Shown piece by piece: positions 33,039 through 44,345 of a stretch of 64,000 nt of DNA. Each line of letters begins with the position of its first letter. The first letter of the stretch is position 1. The notes below the pieces were generated by a model. It searched no databases and was not told the DNA's origin. It saw only the letters and a program-made list of their open reading frames with translations. This DNA is from Eutrigla gurnardus (Eukaryota > Chordata > Actinopteri > Perciformes > Triglidae). Made by a program: the position numbers and the translations under genes. The DNA is taken from positions 31,544,290 to 31,608,289 of the forward strand of contig OY741265.1 of assembly GCA_963514095.1 (NCBI GenBank). Reading direction: 5' to 3'.

Positions 33039-33420
33039 CTCAGGGTCGGATGCTAATTTAATGGATATTGGTCTCGTTAGTAGTCTTGGTCTGAGGATGC
33101 TGCCGATCGATCTGCCGCTCGAGGCCAGCGCCCTGGATGGACGGATCATATGTAAAGTTACTCACCGCACTCAACCTCTGAAACTCTTTTTCCCTGACTC
33201 CCACGCTGAGATGATCTGTTTTCATGTTTTCCAAGCCCCACAGCATCCCCTCATCCTGGGCTATCCTTGGCTCACCACACACAATCCCCACATTAATTGG
33301 GCTTCTGGTCAAATTCTCTCCTGGGGAGAGGACTGCCGTCATCACCGCCTTCCCCCGGCTCGGGTTCCAGTGAACGTCCTACCGGAGTCCTCCTCATCTG
33401 GTGATTCTCCAGAGGTTTCG
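33035..33420 (+). pseudogene. Aspartic protease region of pol
   Basis: In a frame different from gag, LVDSGSDANLMDIGLVSSLG carries the retropepsin active-site motif D-S-G. It is followed by HPLILGYPWLTTHNP, the usual flap-to-C-terminal ILG motif. The protease would cleave Gag and Pol. The frame change between gag and protease could be a programmed frameshift or an indel; a direct duplication of tcttctgtgtctccag-type sequence (about 32991-33030) lies just before it. Confidence 0.8.
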
Positions 33421-34200
33421 ATCTCCATGGTTTCCCAGGATCCCTCCACTACGGACCCGGAGTTTCCGGACTTCTCCAAGGTTCCATCTTGCTACCACGA
33501 TCTCAAGGAGGTTTTTAGCAAGACCCGAGCCACCTCCTTACCTCCTCATTGGCCCTCTGATTGCCCCATCGACCTGCTGCCCGGATCCTCGCCCTCCAGG
33601 GGGGGTCTGTACTCCCTGTCTGCACCAGAAAAGGAGGCTATGAGGAAGTACATTGAGGAGTCCCTGGCTGCAGGAATCATCCGGCCTTCCTCCTCGCCGG
33701 CAGGAGCTGGGTTTTTCTTCGTCGCCAAAAAAAGACAAGACCCTGCGGCCCTGCATTGACTACAGGGCACTCAATGCCATCACGATTCGCAACAGGTACC
33801 CCCTCCCTTTAATCTCAAGTGCATTTGAACTATTGCATAATGCTAAGGTTTTCTCAAGACTGGACTTAAGAAATGCTTACCATTTGGTTCGTATTAGGGA
33901 GGGGGACGAGTGGAAGACTGCGTTTAATACTCCTAGTGGACATTACGAATATCTCGTCATGCCTTTTGGGTTGACCAATGCTCCAGCTGTGTTTCAGGGC
34001 CTGGTGAACGATGTCCTCCGTGACATGTTGAATGTGTTCATTTTTGTCTACCTTGACGATATCCTGATCTTCTCTCCAGATGAACAGTCCCATGTTGGTC
34101 ATGTCAGGAGGGTGCTTCAGCGCCTCCTGGAGAATCAACTATTTGTAAAAGCAGAAAAGTGTTTCATGTGCCTTCTTTGTCGTGCCTGGGCTTCATTGTG
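33421..34200 (+). pseudogene. Reverse transcriptase region of pol, frameshifted
   Basis: SLPPHWPSDCPIDLLPG leads into the polymerase. A run of seven A at 33726-33732 shifts the frame. The reading continues as LRPCIDYRALNAITIRN, then FSRLDLRNAYHLVRI, MPFGLTNAPAVFQ and the catalytic YLDDILIF. All palm motifs are recognisable. A second frame change lies near 34165, before CLGFIVG. It copied the element RNA into DNA when intact; this copy needs at least two corrections to be read through. Confidence 0.88.
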
Positions 34201-35060
34201 GGACAGAACAAGGTGGAGATGGACCCTGAGAAGGTTAGTGGGGTGAGTGGGTGGCCTACTCCTAACTCCCGGAAGGAGTTGCAACGGTTTTTGGGGTTTG
34301 CCAACTTTTATCGCAAGTTCATCAGAAATTTCAGTACTGTTGCTTCTCCCCTACATGTCCTAACCTCTCCCAAGCCAACTTTCCAGTGGAACCCCCAGGC
34401 CGAGGCGGCGTTTCAACGCCTGAAGAGGAGCTTCACATCTGCCCCAGTGCTCACCATCCCTGATCCCAGTCTCCAGTTTGTGGTGGAGGTTGACGCTTCC
34501 GATGTGGGAATCGGCGCGGTGCTCTCCCAGCGTTCTCCCAAGGATAACAGGTTACACCCTTGTGCTTTTCTCTCCCGAAAACTATCCCCAGCAGAGAGGA
34601 ACTATGATGTGGGGGACCGGGAGTTGCTGGCTGTCAAGGTTGCTCTGGAGGAATGGAGACACTGGCTAGAGGGGGCCAGCCTGCCGTTTCTTGTCTGGAC
34701 CGATCATAAGAACTTGGAGTATCTTAGGACGGCAAAGCGGCTCAACCCCAGGCAAGCAAGGTGGGCTCTCTTTTTCAACCGTTTTAATTTCACACTGTCT
34801 TACCGGCTTGGATCCAAGAATGTAAAGCCTGATGCGCTGTCCCGAGTATTCTCCCCGGAGATAGAAGAGACTGATCCTGTCACCATTCTGCCCCCCTCTT
34901 GCGTCGTCGGTGCCTTTACATGGGACATAGAGACGCAAGTGAGGGAGGCGCTCCGAGGTTGTGCCATCCCAGATGGTGTTCCCCCAAACCGCTTGTTTGT
35001 GCCAGTGTCTCTCCGCTCCCAGGTCATCCACTGGGGACATTCTTCCTCCTTCGTCTGCCA
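34201..35060 (+). pseudogene. RNase H region of pol
   Basis: After LQRFLGFANFYRKFIRNFS (end of the polymerase thumb) the RNase H core follows: VEVDASDVGIGAVLSQ, the catalytic glutamate in DRELLAVKVALEEWRHW, WTDHKNLEYL, then SKNVKPDALSR. All expected acidic residues are visible. The frame is open from 34159 to 35130, the longest intact pol piece. It removed the RNA strand during reverse transcription. Confidence 0.85.
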
Positions 35061-36090
35061 CCCAGGGGTGAGAAGAACCCTTTCTGTGCTTCTGTGCGGT
35101 TCTGGTGGCCTTCTATGGAGAGAGAAGTAGCGGAGTATGTGGCTGCCTGTCCGGTATGTGCTCGCTGTAAGTCCTCCCGTCGTCCAGCCCCCGGTCTGCT
35201 CCATCCTCTTCCCGTGCCGCATCGACCCTGGTCGGACATCTCTGTGGATTTTGTCACTGGGCTGCCACCCTCTGAAGGTAACACCACTGTCCTCACAGTG
35301 GTGGATCGTTTTTCTAAGATGGCTCATTTTATTCCTATGTCTAAATTACCCTCGGCCAAGGAGACGGCCGAGGCCATGCTACATCACGTGTTCCGTATCC
35401 ATGGTTTCCCCAGAGATGTGGTGTCTGATCGGGCCCCCAATTCACGGCGCAGTTCTGGCGGGCTTTCTGCACCCTTATTGGAGCATCTGTCAGCCTGTCA
35501 TCGGGACATCATCCACAGTCTAATGGACAGACTGAGCGGATGAACCAGGAGTTGGAGACAAGCCTTCGTCGTTTGGCGTCCCACAATCCTTCCTCATGGA
35601 GCAAACAACTAACCTGGGTTGAGTATGCTCATAACTCCTTGTCATGCTCCTCCTCTGGTCTCTCGCCTTTTCAGTGCACCTATGGCTACCAACCACCACT
35701 GTTCCCTGCACTGGAGAGAAAGGTCAACGTGCCTTCGGCCCAGGCTCTGGTTCGCCGGTGCCGTCGTACCTGGGCTCGGGCCAGGAACACACTGCTTCGC
35801 AGCTCCAACCGGTACAAGAAGGCAGCAGACCGTCGCAGGATGCCAGCCCCGGCCTACGGTGTCGGCCAGAAGGTGTGGGTATCAACCAAGGACCTCCCTC
35901 TCCGGGTGACCTCCAGGAAGTTGGCTCCCAAGTTCGTCGGCCCCTTTTCCATTTCCAAGGTCCTCAATCCTGTGGCAGTTAAGCTCAAGTTGCCTAGCAC
36001 CATGCGAGCCCACCCAGCCTTCCACGTAAGCCAGGTGAAACCGGTGAAGGAGAGCGCTCCGGTCCCTGCCGTCCGGCCCCCGCCTCCCCC
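35030..36090 (+). pseudogene. Integrase region of pol, frameshifted
   Basis: A zinc-binding HHCC region (HPGVRR, later CPVCARCKS) is crossed by a frame change near 35085. The core follows: WSDISVDFVTGLP with the first Asp, then HGFPRDVVSDR with the second. A one-base frame change near 35435 separates it from the helix with the catalytic Glu before 35540. The C-terminal part has WVEYAHNSL, GVGQKVWV and LAPKFVGPF, then HPAFHVSQVKP, the GPF/Y-type module. It would insert the DNA copy. Broken by at least two frame changes. Confidence 0.85.
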
Positions 36091-36099
36091 CGTCTCATC

Positions 36100-36300
36100 A
36101 ATGGTGGCCAAGTTTACACGGTTCGGAAGCTCCTGGCAGTGCGCCCTCGTGGCCGGGGGTTTCAGTACCTGGTGGACTGGGAGGGGTACGGTCCCGAGGA
36201 GCGCTCCTGGGTACCTGCGAGGAATATCATGGATCACACCCTCATTGAGGACTTCCACCAAGCCCATCCTGATGATCCTGGGCCGTCTGGAGCCGGCCGT
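36100..36300 (+). pseudogene. Integrase C-terminal chromodomain
   Basis: In yet another frame, RGRGFQYLVDWEGYGPEERS, then WVPARNIMDHTLIEDFHQAH, carries the chromodomain aromatic cage pattern (Y-V-W...W) and the C-terminal helix. Chromodomains bind modified histone tails and steer integration. This defines the element as a chromovirus. A frame shift near 36110 separates it from the integrase frame. Confidence 0.9.
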
Positions 36301-36316
36301 AGAGGGGGGGGGGGGT
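36300..36316 (+). promoter_or_regulatory. Polypurine tract
   Basis: A purine run (tagagg followed by about 12 G, then tac) directly precedes the 3' LTR; it is the plus-strand primer site. The G run is prone to length change. Confidence 0.8.
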
Positions 36317-36318
36317 AC

Positions 36319-36781
36319 TGTCACGCCCCGTCGTGGTGTATAGTGGTTTGTCTGTCCTCCCAGTGTTTCTAGTCTCGTACTTCCTGTTTTATTTTGGTTA
36401 CTCATTTGTTGTCTCGTTTCAGGTCCCTTAACTTCCTGCCCTCCTGTGTGATTGCCTACCCTGCCCTAACGTGCTGCACCTGGGTCTCGTTATCTCCCTT
36501 CCCCCCCCCAGAGTATTTAGTTTGTGTGTGCTTTTCCTCTGGTTGCCAGTTCGTCTTGTCCCTTGTGTCAGCGTTCCAGCGATTTCTGTAGCGTTTTCTT
36601 GTGAGCCTTCCCAGTGTGACCAGTTTTTGCCCTTTTGACTTTGCCTTAGCCTTTTGGATATTGTACCTTTGCCTTTGTGGACTGAACACCCGTGTACCGA
36701 CCTCTGCTGTAATTAAAACCGTTTTTTCTGATCCATCTCGAGTCGAGCCTGCATTCTTGGGTCCTACCTGTGTTCGTTACA
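36319..36781 (+). repeat. 3' LTR of the chromovirus
   Basis: 463 bp, about 99% identical to the 5' LTR outside two indels: two extra C at the C run near 36500, and an extra about 13 bases (cgttttttctgat type) near 36720. Confidence 0.93.
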
Positions 36782-36786
36782 TCTTG

Positions 36787-36890
36787 AGTCCGTGGTGGAG
36801 AGGAGAACGCTGAATAAACTGTTATCCATCATAGACAATGATCAGCACCCTCTCATCACACAGTTTTTTTCTTGTTTCAAAAGTAGCTTT
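36787..36890 (+). pseudogene. LINE reverse transcriptase C-terminal fragment, part 2
   Basis: ESVVERRTLNKLLSIIDNDQ, then HPLITQ, continues the fragment 31253-31418 in the expected order (ERR.L.KL..I.DN..HPL). Its separation by the 5.36-kb gypsy element with matching tcttg on both sides shows the insertion event directly. Confidence 0.65.
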
Positions 36891-36903
36891 AAAGGAAGCT
36901 GAT

Positions 36904-37139
36904 TTAATTGATAGATAAACCATGATATAACATGTATCCTATCTGCTTGCCGTTGGGATGAAGAGGAGCACCAGCAACTAGTTCTTCATCGTTCTGGACA
37001 AGCGGGTCATACCATGCAAGTCGACCAGTTCTCTTGGAGCTTTTGGTGAACTCTTTAAAGCACACTTTGTATTTGGTACCATTTACAATCCGGTGCTCCA
37101 CAACATGTACACTTTCAACTGTTTACAACATAGATATCA
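36904..37139 (-). other. Coding-like fragment of unknown family
   Basis: The minus strand has an open stretch reading HVVEHRIVNGTKYKVCFKEF, then TKSSKRTGRLAWYDPLVQND, then GAPLHPNGKQIGYMLYHGLS and a stop at 36904. Its mixed composition and lack of low complexity look like real protein, and it is longer than chance in this AT-rich context. I do not recognise it. It lies between the LINE remnant and a TTAA element and could be part of a transposase or an exon relic. Confidence 0.3.
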
Positions 37140-37242
37140 GCAAAGTCCAGGAGAGCCCACGTGTTGCAGAGGTCGGGGCCAGACTCCTAGTTAATGCATA
37201 CATTGACACATGGGGTGGGCAATTATTGCTGTTTTTCTGTTG

Positions 37243-37892
37243 AGGTGATGGTTTGGAGTAAAATGCTAGGTAATTTCCACCATGACATCCAGCCAAATAC
37301 CCCCTCAGAAGCATTTTTAGCAATGGTCAACATTGGTCAAGATAGGGCTATCAGCCGAATGGCTTAGTACTGGCGCTATGGTACAGTGGGTATATCTCGT
37401 AAATTACCCCACTAATAATGCATGGAATGTGACCAAACTTCTGCAGTAGTACACATAGGGTCTGTACTCTCAAAACGAGGCATTTGAAAGTTTGTAAGTA
37501 CACCAGGAGTTTATTTAAAAGAACACTTGCCTGATAATTTCTATCCTTTTTTTTCCCACTTCCGTTGTTTACCCAGCCGATGCCGTGACGCGAGTTTCAT
37601 GCGAGAGTATGAAAAAGTTTTGCTGAATTTTTATAAATGCTTGTATTATCAGGTCAACACATTTTTATAAATGCTTGTATTATCAGGTCAAAAAGTGTTG
37701 ACAAGTGTTGACCTGATAATACAAGCATTTATAAAAGTTCAGCGAAACTTTGTGCCAGTACTAAGCCGTTCAGCTGATAGCCCTATCTTGACCAATGTTG
37801 ACCATCGCTAAAAATGCTTCTGAGGGAGTATTTGGTTGGATGTCATGGTGGAAATGACCTAGGGTGCATTTTACTCCCAACCATCACTTTAA
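37243..37892. mobile_element. TTAA-type fold-back element, copy 2
   Basis: Long inverted arms of about 130 bases: ggtgatggtttggagtaaaa at 37244 and the complement ending accatcactTTAA (TTAA at 37889-37892). The arms share catgacatccagccaaatac and ttgaccaatgttgacc. The centre is a palindrome of ttataaatgcttgtattatc units (37625-37735). Related to copy 1 at 30203-30751. No transposase is encoded; PiggyBac or Kolobok origin is suggested by TTAA only. Confidence 0.7.
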
Positions 37893-38280
37893 CGCAATAG
37901 TATTGTTTTTTGGGTATTGGGAGTGATTTTCTGATTTAACCCGTCTCATTTAATACCATGGGGTTGATTTGTTTTGTGAGTACCAACATTCTTGTGAGGC
38001 GACTGATTCATGGTTTCTGTCCTGGTAAATCACTTTGCCTGAAATGTGCTCAAGGAGGATGTTGTCATGTGATAAGGGAGCTACCTGTCACACTTGCATC
38101 TCAAAACTTAAAGAAAATGTAAACTAAACCTGGAGGGTTAAGGATTTTATTTTTAATACATTTGTATTAAGACATTGGATTTCATGGTGTTTGTTTTTTC
38201 ACCCTGTAAATATTTTAAGTTGTACTTGTTTACGTGTTAGCTGAATATGGTAAAGAATAAAAAGTAATTCTATTCAAAAA
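37893..38280. other. Intergenic, no gene recognised
   Basis: AT-rich; nothing recognised. Confidence 0.5.
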
Positions 38281-38560
38281 AACATTCTTTTAAAAAGGTT
38301 TATTAATAATGAAGGTGTTGGGTAAGAATAACACGTATAGGGTGTAAATACATGAGTAAATTATGTTTAACACTAGCAGGAGTCAGTCTAAAATCAGTGT
38401 TAGTGTTAAATAGGTTTGACACTGATGACGAGTGAATTAATAAGAGTAAATTAAACTCTAAACAGTCAAATATAACACTATGGGTGTTGTGTTAAACTTG
38501 ATTAACACAGTGTAGTGTAAAATATTAACTCTTATCAGAGTTGAGGAGATCTTGTAATAC
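38281..38560. repeat. AT-rich interspersed repeat rich in gtgttaa/ttaacac
   Basis: Many gtgttaa, ttaacac and aacactg words in both orientations suggest a palindromic MITE-like sequence. The ends were not resolved. Confidence 0.35.
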
Positions 38561-41384
38561 TTATAATATCTACTTAATGCCTTAATTGATTATTTAACTA
38601 TTATAATCTGCTATTTCCCAAAGCAGGTGATACATATTGTGTAATGTATTCAATACATTTGCATGAAGAACACAGTCTGAAACTTAGTTTTAGGTTATTT
38701 TGGTTTAGTTTGTGAACACACCTTTACACGTATATTGACTGACCAGAACCTAATAATATTTCTGGGTAACCCAGACTTGTGGAATTCATGGCAAGTCTGT
38801 ATTGACATGCATGGCATTAAGATGAACGAATGAAACAGATAGCCCAGCTAATGTGTGTTCTTTATGTGCAACTTGGGCAGGTGCATGCAGCTGCTCAGCA
38901 AGGAGACACATCACATTTACATACATTTCAGTCATATCTGGAGATAATCCCTCAGATTTGAATTAGAAGTGGAAGACAAAAACAGACGCTGTTTATCTCA
39001 TGTAAATGCAGTGCAAGAGGCATATGTGGGCGTAAATTCTCATACCATCCAAGGTCACCAGGTATCACTAGTCCAGTGTGAACACAGAATAATAGGCATT
39101 CTGTGTTTAAGATGTTTGAGGATGGATTTTTTTCAAGAAACAGATTACAATAGACGTGTAACACCCCACCGGTAGCAGGCTGTTGTCATAGCCAGATACA
39201 GAGCATTTATATGTATCCCCGTATGTGTGTGTGTGCATGACTCAGTCCCCAGAGGGCCAATCACAGGCAGCGGCTCCATTTAAGCCAGGAGGGGGGCAAA
39301 TAATGAGCAGATGGCATGGGAACACACACATGCCCCCCTGCTATCCATCTGGACAATTCTGCAGGTGAAGTGTAAAGAGTTCGCTCGCAAAAAAAAAAAA
39401 ATCTGACATCAAAGTGGTTAACAGCATGGCCGAACATGAAAGACAGACAGCAGTAGGACTTAAGGACGGTCAGAAGAGGCTGCATTTGTCTGTTGATCAG
39501 CCAGCACAGCAGACAATGTTAGAGAGAGAGGAAAAAACACACCGTGAAGGACGTCCACTTTATCAAAAGACACACGGCCTTGTTAAATCTACTAACAGGA
39601 AGCATGCGGGAGCGATGTAGCCGCTCCTGGTTTGTTGGTACACAGACAATGTGGGCGTGGCCACTCAAGAGTCTGACCTGTGTACGGGGACGATCACACC
39701 AAGATGCGATACCATTGTGTTCCTGTCTTACACCCGGCTCCTCTCATCACCATGCATCACATTTTCTCGCGGGTTTTGACGGGCCGGGGCTAGCTGGTTA
39801 AATGGTCCTCATTTAATCATACTCATATCATACTCATATTAGCATGCTCATATCGGTGGATCTCTGCCATACAACACATAGACCTCAACACTGTAATCTC
39901 GTAATTTCCTGTCGATAATGTTAGTTCATTTTCTGAATATTTTCAAGTGGAGATTAATGTGCAGATCTTCCGTATGATGATGTGTTTCTGAGTGAAACAG
40001 GGCATAATGTTGATCTGATGGTTGAAAAGATGATCTCTAGCTCTGATGGACAGACGGACGGATGTCATATTGTTGGTTGCTACTTGATGATGTAAGCATG
40101 CATCATATTCTGATGAAAAAAAATTTAAAACTTTAAAATAGAATTCTGGCCACATCTTCCACATTTTTTATATTTAAATTGTATTGTACCTTTTCCCACA
40201 CATACAAAACAACAGACTGAACAGTACAAGGACATAACTAACACATTGATGACGAGAGGGAATTCGATGTGGGGGATGGGAGGAGGGATTACAGTGATTA
40301 ATTATTTCATGCCTGTGTTTCTGTCTGACACATGTGAGCACAGGGACACATGCATGGAAGTGGTCTTACACCAACGCGTAGATTGCTCCAATACATAAAT
40401 ACACCTTCCTTTTTAAAGAACATTTTCATTAGTTGAAAAGGTTAAGATGGGACCAGCACTGAAATACTGAGTCACTTTGCAACATTACATTGTTCTTGTA
40501 GTGTTGTAACTCTGACTAAGCACCAAGTCAAACCGTAGCCAATGAAGACAGAGTCCTAGTACGTGTTCTTAAATACACATTATACATCACTGTAAATAGA
40601 ATTCATACACAGTAAGCAGCAATAGCAAACATAGCTGGTAGCGTCATTTTTAGCATACAAACACACACGCACACAAACACAAACGCTGTAAATAGCTGGG
40701 AAATAGATTAGCATTTTACCCAACAGCGGTCACATATATGACTGCAACATGACTGCCTTTAAATGCATTAACTTGCCGCATTGCCTCTACGATGCTTCAT
40801 TGAGAGAACATGGCTAAGCTGTTAGCATGTCTGCTTTTTTTCCGCCGCTAAACAGAAAATCGGAAGTGCGTTGGAACCGGAAGTGACGTCATCATGTGAC
40901 CCGACCGGACAAACAATACTCATTTTTTCCAACAAATTCTTAAAGTGCTAATAATTAACCCATTACTATTTCAACAGAAATAAACAACAAATCATTCATC
41001 ATTGGAAAATAAGTTAAATAAATGCCTTACAGGCAGCACATCTGCAATGATATGTGCTTGTTGTTCTTTTGTGACAAAATATGCTCATATCCATGAAACT
41101 AAATGTGCATTAATAATGCAGCCTTTCTATGTCAGGCTGCTGATGCTGTGTATTAGGCCCAACTAAATCAGTCACCCATGCAGAACATCTGAAAGTGGCA
41201 TTTGTATATGGCATTCATTACAAACGCTATGCAGGACACAGCGATGCGCTCGCTGCTGGACAAAGTATCAAAGTAGGGTTTTTTTCCTGAGATTGAAGGA
41301 TTAACGGTGACTGCTCATCACATGATGCTGTCTTTGGGAGGCCATTTAGTGTCAAATCTTATAGATCCGACTGGTTCCTGGGCC
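38561..41384. other. Intergenic, no gene recognised
   Basis: No exon-like ORF. It contains the promoter-like motif cluster at 40861-40900 and a poly-A run near 39389. Confidence 0.45.
40861..40900. promoter_or_regulatory. Promoter-like ETS/CRE/E-box cluster
   Basis: Within 40 bases: cggaagt (40861-40867), ccggaagt (40877-40884) overlapping a full CRE tgacgtca (40884-40891), and catgtgac (40893-40900, USF/TFE-type). An ETS-CRE composite is typical of CpG-rich housekeeping promoters. No gene is visible beside it, so it may be a 5' exon region, a mobile element promoter or chance. Confidence 0.35.
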
Positions 41385-41590
41385 CCACAGGGGCGCCACG
41401 GGGTGCTGCTGAATAATGAGTTTGCATGTTCTTTTGGCGCCTTTTGTGAGTTTTCTCCGGAGCCCAAATGGTGAATAATTAAATGGTGACTCCCAATTGG
41501 CCATTGGTGTGACTGTGAGCGTGAATGGTTGTCCGTCTGGCTGTGATTGACGGGCCAATGTCAGCTTGGATTCCTGCGTCCACTGGAACG
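41385..41590 (-). repeat. Diverged copy of a common teleost interspersed repeat
   Basis: gagtttgcatgttcttttgg, gagttttctccggagccc, aattggccattggtgtgact and gtgaatggttgtccgtctgg follow the order of an abundant fish repeat that I recall (tgcatgttctccccg ... gtgtgaatggttgtctg). Class not certain; strand arbitrary. Confidence 0.5.
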
Positions 41591-43170
41591 ACTGAGCGAG
41601 ATCTCAGAAGTCATGCCGCCGTTAAATATGCATGCAACATGTAAAGGCATACCAAATCAGATGTTGAACTTCGCCTTGGATTTAATGTCTCATCAGATCC
41701 AGCGCAGAAAGCAAATATTACACCTCTACGCTCTCTGCTGCCACTGCCATCCCCAATACTCTTAATTAGCTTTCCTGAGAGAGCTTTCACACACCACCCA
41801 CCCTGCCTTCATACAACATCACTCACTGCATGACTGCATCCCATTTACCCCGATGACACCAACGGTGGCGTGCTTCCTGTGGTTGCTTGGTGGCTATAAC
41901 AACTTGGTGGAGAAGCTTCATGAATATCCAGGAGAAAACACATTTCTACGATTTAAATTCTTCAATTAAGATAAAAAAAATAGCATTTCTCTCTCATATT
42001 GTCATTTCAGAGTTGTAGTTCACATTGTAGTTTGTTTAGTTGTATCTTTCCGCACTAATTGAATTTGTAAAAGCAAAGAATCAAGTGCAGCAAACCTGAC
42101 AGGTGGGTAACTCTTAATATGCAATGCAAAATTTAGAGGAAGCATGTGTGAAGGAAATCGCGTTAATGCACAATTTAAAAATGCAGAACGGGGAAGCAAA
42201 GATGGTTGCCACTATGAATACTAGAAACACCAGCATGTTTACATTTTAATTGTGTTTATGTTAGTATGTTATCATTAGCAATTAAATGTCTGTAGTCCTT
42301 AAGCAAACAAAAACATTACATGTGTATTTAATGGACAAAATTATCCACACAGAGAGGAAGAACTCCACTCAACCCAGTCTGATCTCAGCAGGTGTGAACT
42401 TAAAACAGATGCAAACTTAAGAAAGGGAATATTTTCATGGCAGCCGAGGGTGAAGGCTTCGTGCCAGAGATGTGTTCCGTTGGCCATGAACAGGTTTTTC
42501 CCTCACCTCAAGTCATTTGCTATTTTGGTGAACCACCATCTGCACCGGAGCAGGAAGCCAGGCACATTAGAGGGTGTGTCAGTAACAATGAAGCAGCACC
42601 GTTTTAATGTGAAGTACGGTCACTACTTCTACTGTATGATTCTGCTGCCAGGACTACTTTGCTCAGTCTCTGTTTTTTATTTGTCTTATTGTTATGTGAC
42701 CTAGAAAAAGAAAACTGAAACTGTAATGCATTCTTGATTAAAAGTGATTGGTGAGGATGGAAACGTGTTTCGCATTTATTCACCCCTCAGTTTGTTTCAG
42801 TGCATAAAGAGCAGCAACATTTTGATTCATGGTGTTGCCATTAGGTCGACAGATAGCAGATCTTCAAGGGTCGATTGTTTAAAGCAGGCATGAAACCGCT
42901 TTGGTCTGAGAGTTAATAGCTAATGCTGTGTTCAAAATGCAAAGAAAACTTTTCATGTGGCATGATAGCATACAAAGTCGATGCAAAGATGCACCTGGGA
43001 ATGTGATGTAAATGAGGCAAATACACAAAATAGCATCATTCTTGTATTAGCGCGAGAAATATTTAAAGTCAAGTGACAAAGTCATATGGCGCTGTGACAT
43101 CAAATCCTCTCAGTGTTGAGATTCTCCTCCTGTTGTTGCTGACTGATAGAAAGAGGAAACAAATGTTGTC
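41591..43170. other. Intergenic, no gene recognised
   Basis: ORF 42450-42704 has no known motif; no repeats resolved. Confidence 0.5.
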
Positions 43171-43178
43171 TCCTGTGT

Positions 43179-43440
43179 CTGTGGTCCCCCAGAGGTCTAA
43201 ATAGTAGCTCATATCAGTCCAGAGACCAGACCAGACTATGTGGAGAAACCAGAGACTGTCTGCGGTCCCCCAGAGGTCTAGATAGTAGCTCACATTAGTC
43301 CAGAGACCAGACCAGACTATGTGGAGAAACCAGAGACTGTCTGTGGTCCCCCAGAGGTCTAAGATAGTAGCTCATATTAGTCCAGAGACCAGACCAGACT
43401 ATGTGGAGGAACCAGAGACTGTCTGTGGTCCCCCATATAA
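43179..43440. repeat. 81-bp minisatellite, just over 3 copies
   Basis: Units starting ctgtggtcccccagaggtct begin at 43179, 43260, 43341 and 43423 (last partial), with few changes (period 81, 81, 82). Confidence 0.93.
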
Positions 43441-43796
43441 GTCCAGATGACATGACCAGGGAGGTCCCGAGAACTGATACTACAATTACTGATAGAAATT
43501 TGATGTGAAAATTCTGAAAATGTGATGGTACTGGTTTTTATATGGTACAGCATGGAACCATAGGGATAAGGGCTGGAGACCATGCCACCATCCCTTGGAT
43601 GAAATATCAATGAAATATCTTAACTAAAGAGATGTGTTTCTTTCTCTGAGAAATCATTGTTGGTAGGCACTAAATTGTACAATATAAAAACAGAATTAAT
43701 ATAGCTACTGCTGACACAAAGCATGTCCCTATGGAACTTTTTACAGCAACGGGAAATCATAACATTTAAATATAGCTCAATTGTTTTCACATGCGG

Positions 43797-44332
43797 CTGC
43801 AGTAATGTGGTTGTTGTATCAGTCCGTCGTGGTGAAGAGAGAGCTGAGCCGAAATTTACCGGTCAATCTACGTTCCTACCCTCACCTATGGTCATGAACT
43901 TTGGGTCATGACCGAAAGAATAAGATCCCGGATACAAGCGGCCGAAATGAGCTTCCTCCGCAGGGTGGCGGGGCGCTCCCTTAGAGATAGGGTGAGGAGC
44001 TCCGTCAGGCGGGAGGAGCTCGGAGTAGAGGCGCTGCTCCTCCACATCGAGAGGAGCCAGTTGAGGTGGCTCGGGCATCTGTATCGGATGCCCCCTGGAT
44101 GCCTCCCTCGGGAGGTGTTCCAGGCATGCCCCACCGGGAGGAGACCCCGAGGAAGACCCAGGACACGCTGGAGTGACTATGTCACCCGGCTGGCCTGGGA
44201 ACGCCTTGGGGTCCTCCCGGAGGAGCGAGGGGAAGTGTCCGGGGAGAGGGAAGTCTGGGCGTCCCTGCTCAGGCAGCTGCCCCCGCGACCCGGTCCCGGA
44301 TAAGCGGAAGAAAATGGATGGATGGATGGATG
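43797..44332 (+). mobile_element. Rex3-type (RTE clade) LINE, 5'-truncated, copy 2
   Basis: The same family as 7686-8376 but on the plus strand, starting at ctgcagtaatgtggttg and ending in (gatg)n at 44316-44332. A 13-bp target duplication, ttttcacatgcgg (43784-43796) and ttttcacatgtgg (44333-44345), differs at one position. Two GATG-tailed copies with target duplications show that this family was active in the lineage. It encodes only the C-terminal region. Confidence 0.9.
43800..44303 (+). pseudogene. Rex3/RTE reverse transcriptase, C-terminal part, frameshifted
   Basis: AVMW, then YQSVVVKRELSR, leads into a small deletion/frame change near 43855 relative to copy 1. A frame then stays open from 43908: MTERIRSRIQAAEMSFLRRV, RSQLRWLGHLYRM, GRPRTRWSDYVTRLAWERLG. 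It matches copy 1 closely over the shared part. No polymerase core or endonuclease. Dead on arrival because of 5' truncation. Confidence 0.85.
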
Positions 44333-44345
44333 TTTTCACATGTGG

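Larger units (their letters stand above)
31419..36781 (+). mobile_element. Chromodomain Ty3/gypsy (Tf1/sushi-type) LTR retrotransposon
   Basis: A complete structure of 5,363 bp: 5' LTR, leader, gag, protease, reverse transcriptase, RNase H, integrase, chromodomain, polypurine tract, 3' LTR, with a 5-bp target duplication tcttg on both sides. The two LTRs differ by about five substitutions plus two small indels, so the insertion is fairly recent. The coding region carries one nonsense codon and several frame changes and cannot make its proteins. The C-terminal chromodomain after integrase places it among chromoviruses, as in the fish sushi group. No env ORF is present. It inserted into a LINE fragment. 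Confidence 0.92.

Noticed and set aside
39414..39801. Overlapping plus-strand ORFs considered as a gene
   Set aside because: No motif and no splice support; charged composition follows purine-rich DNA.
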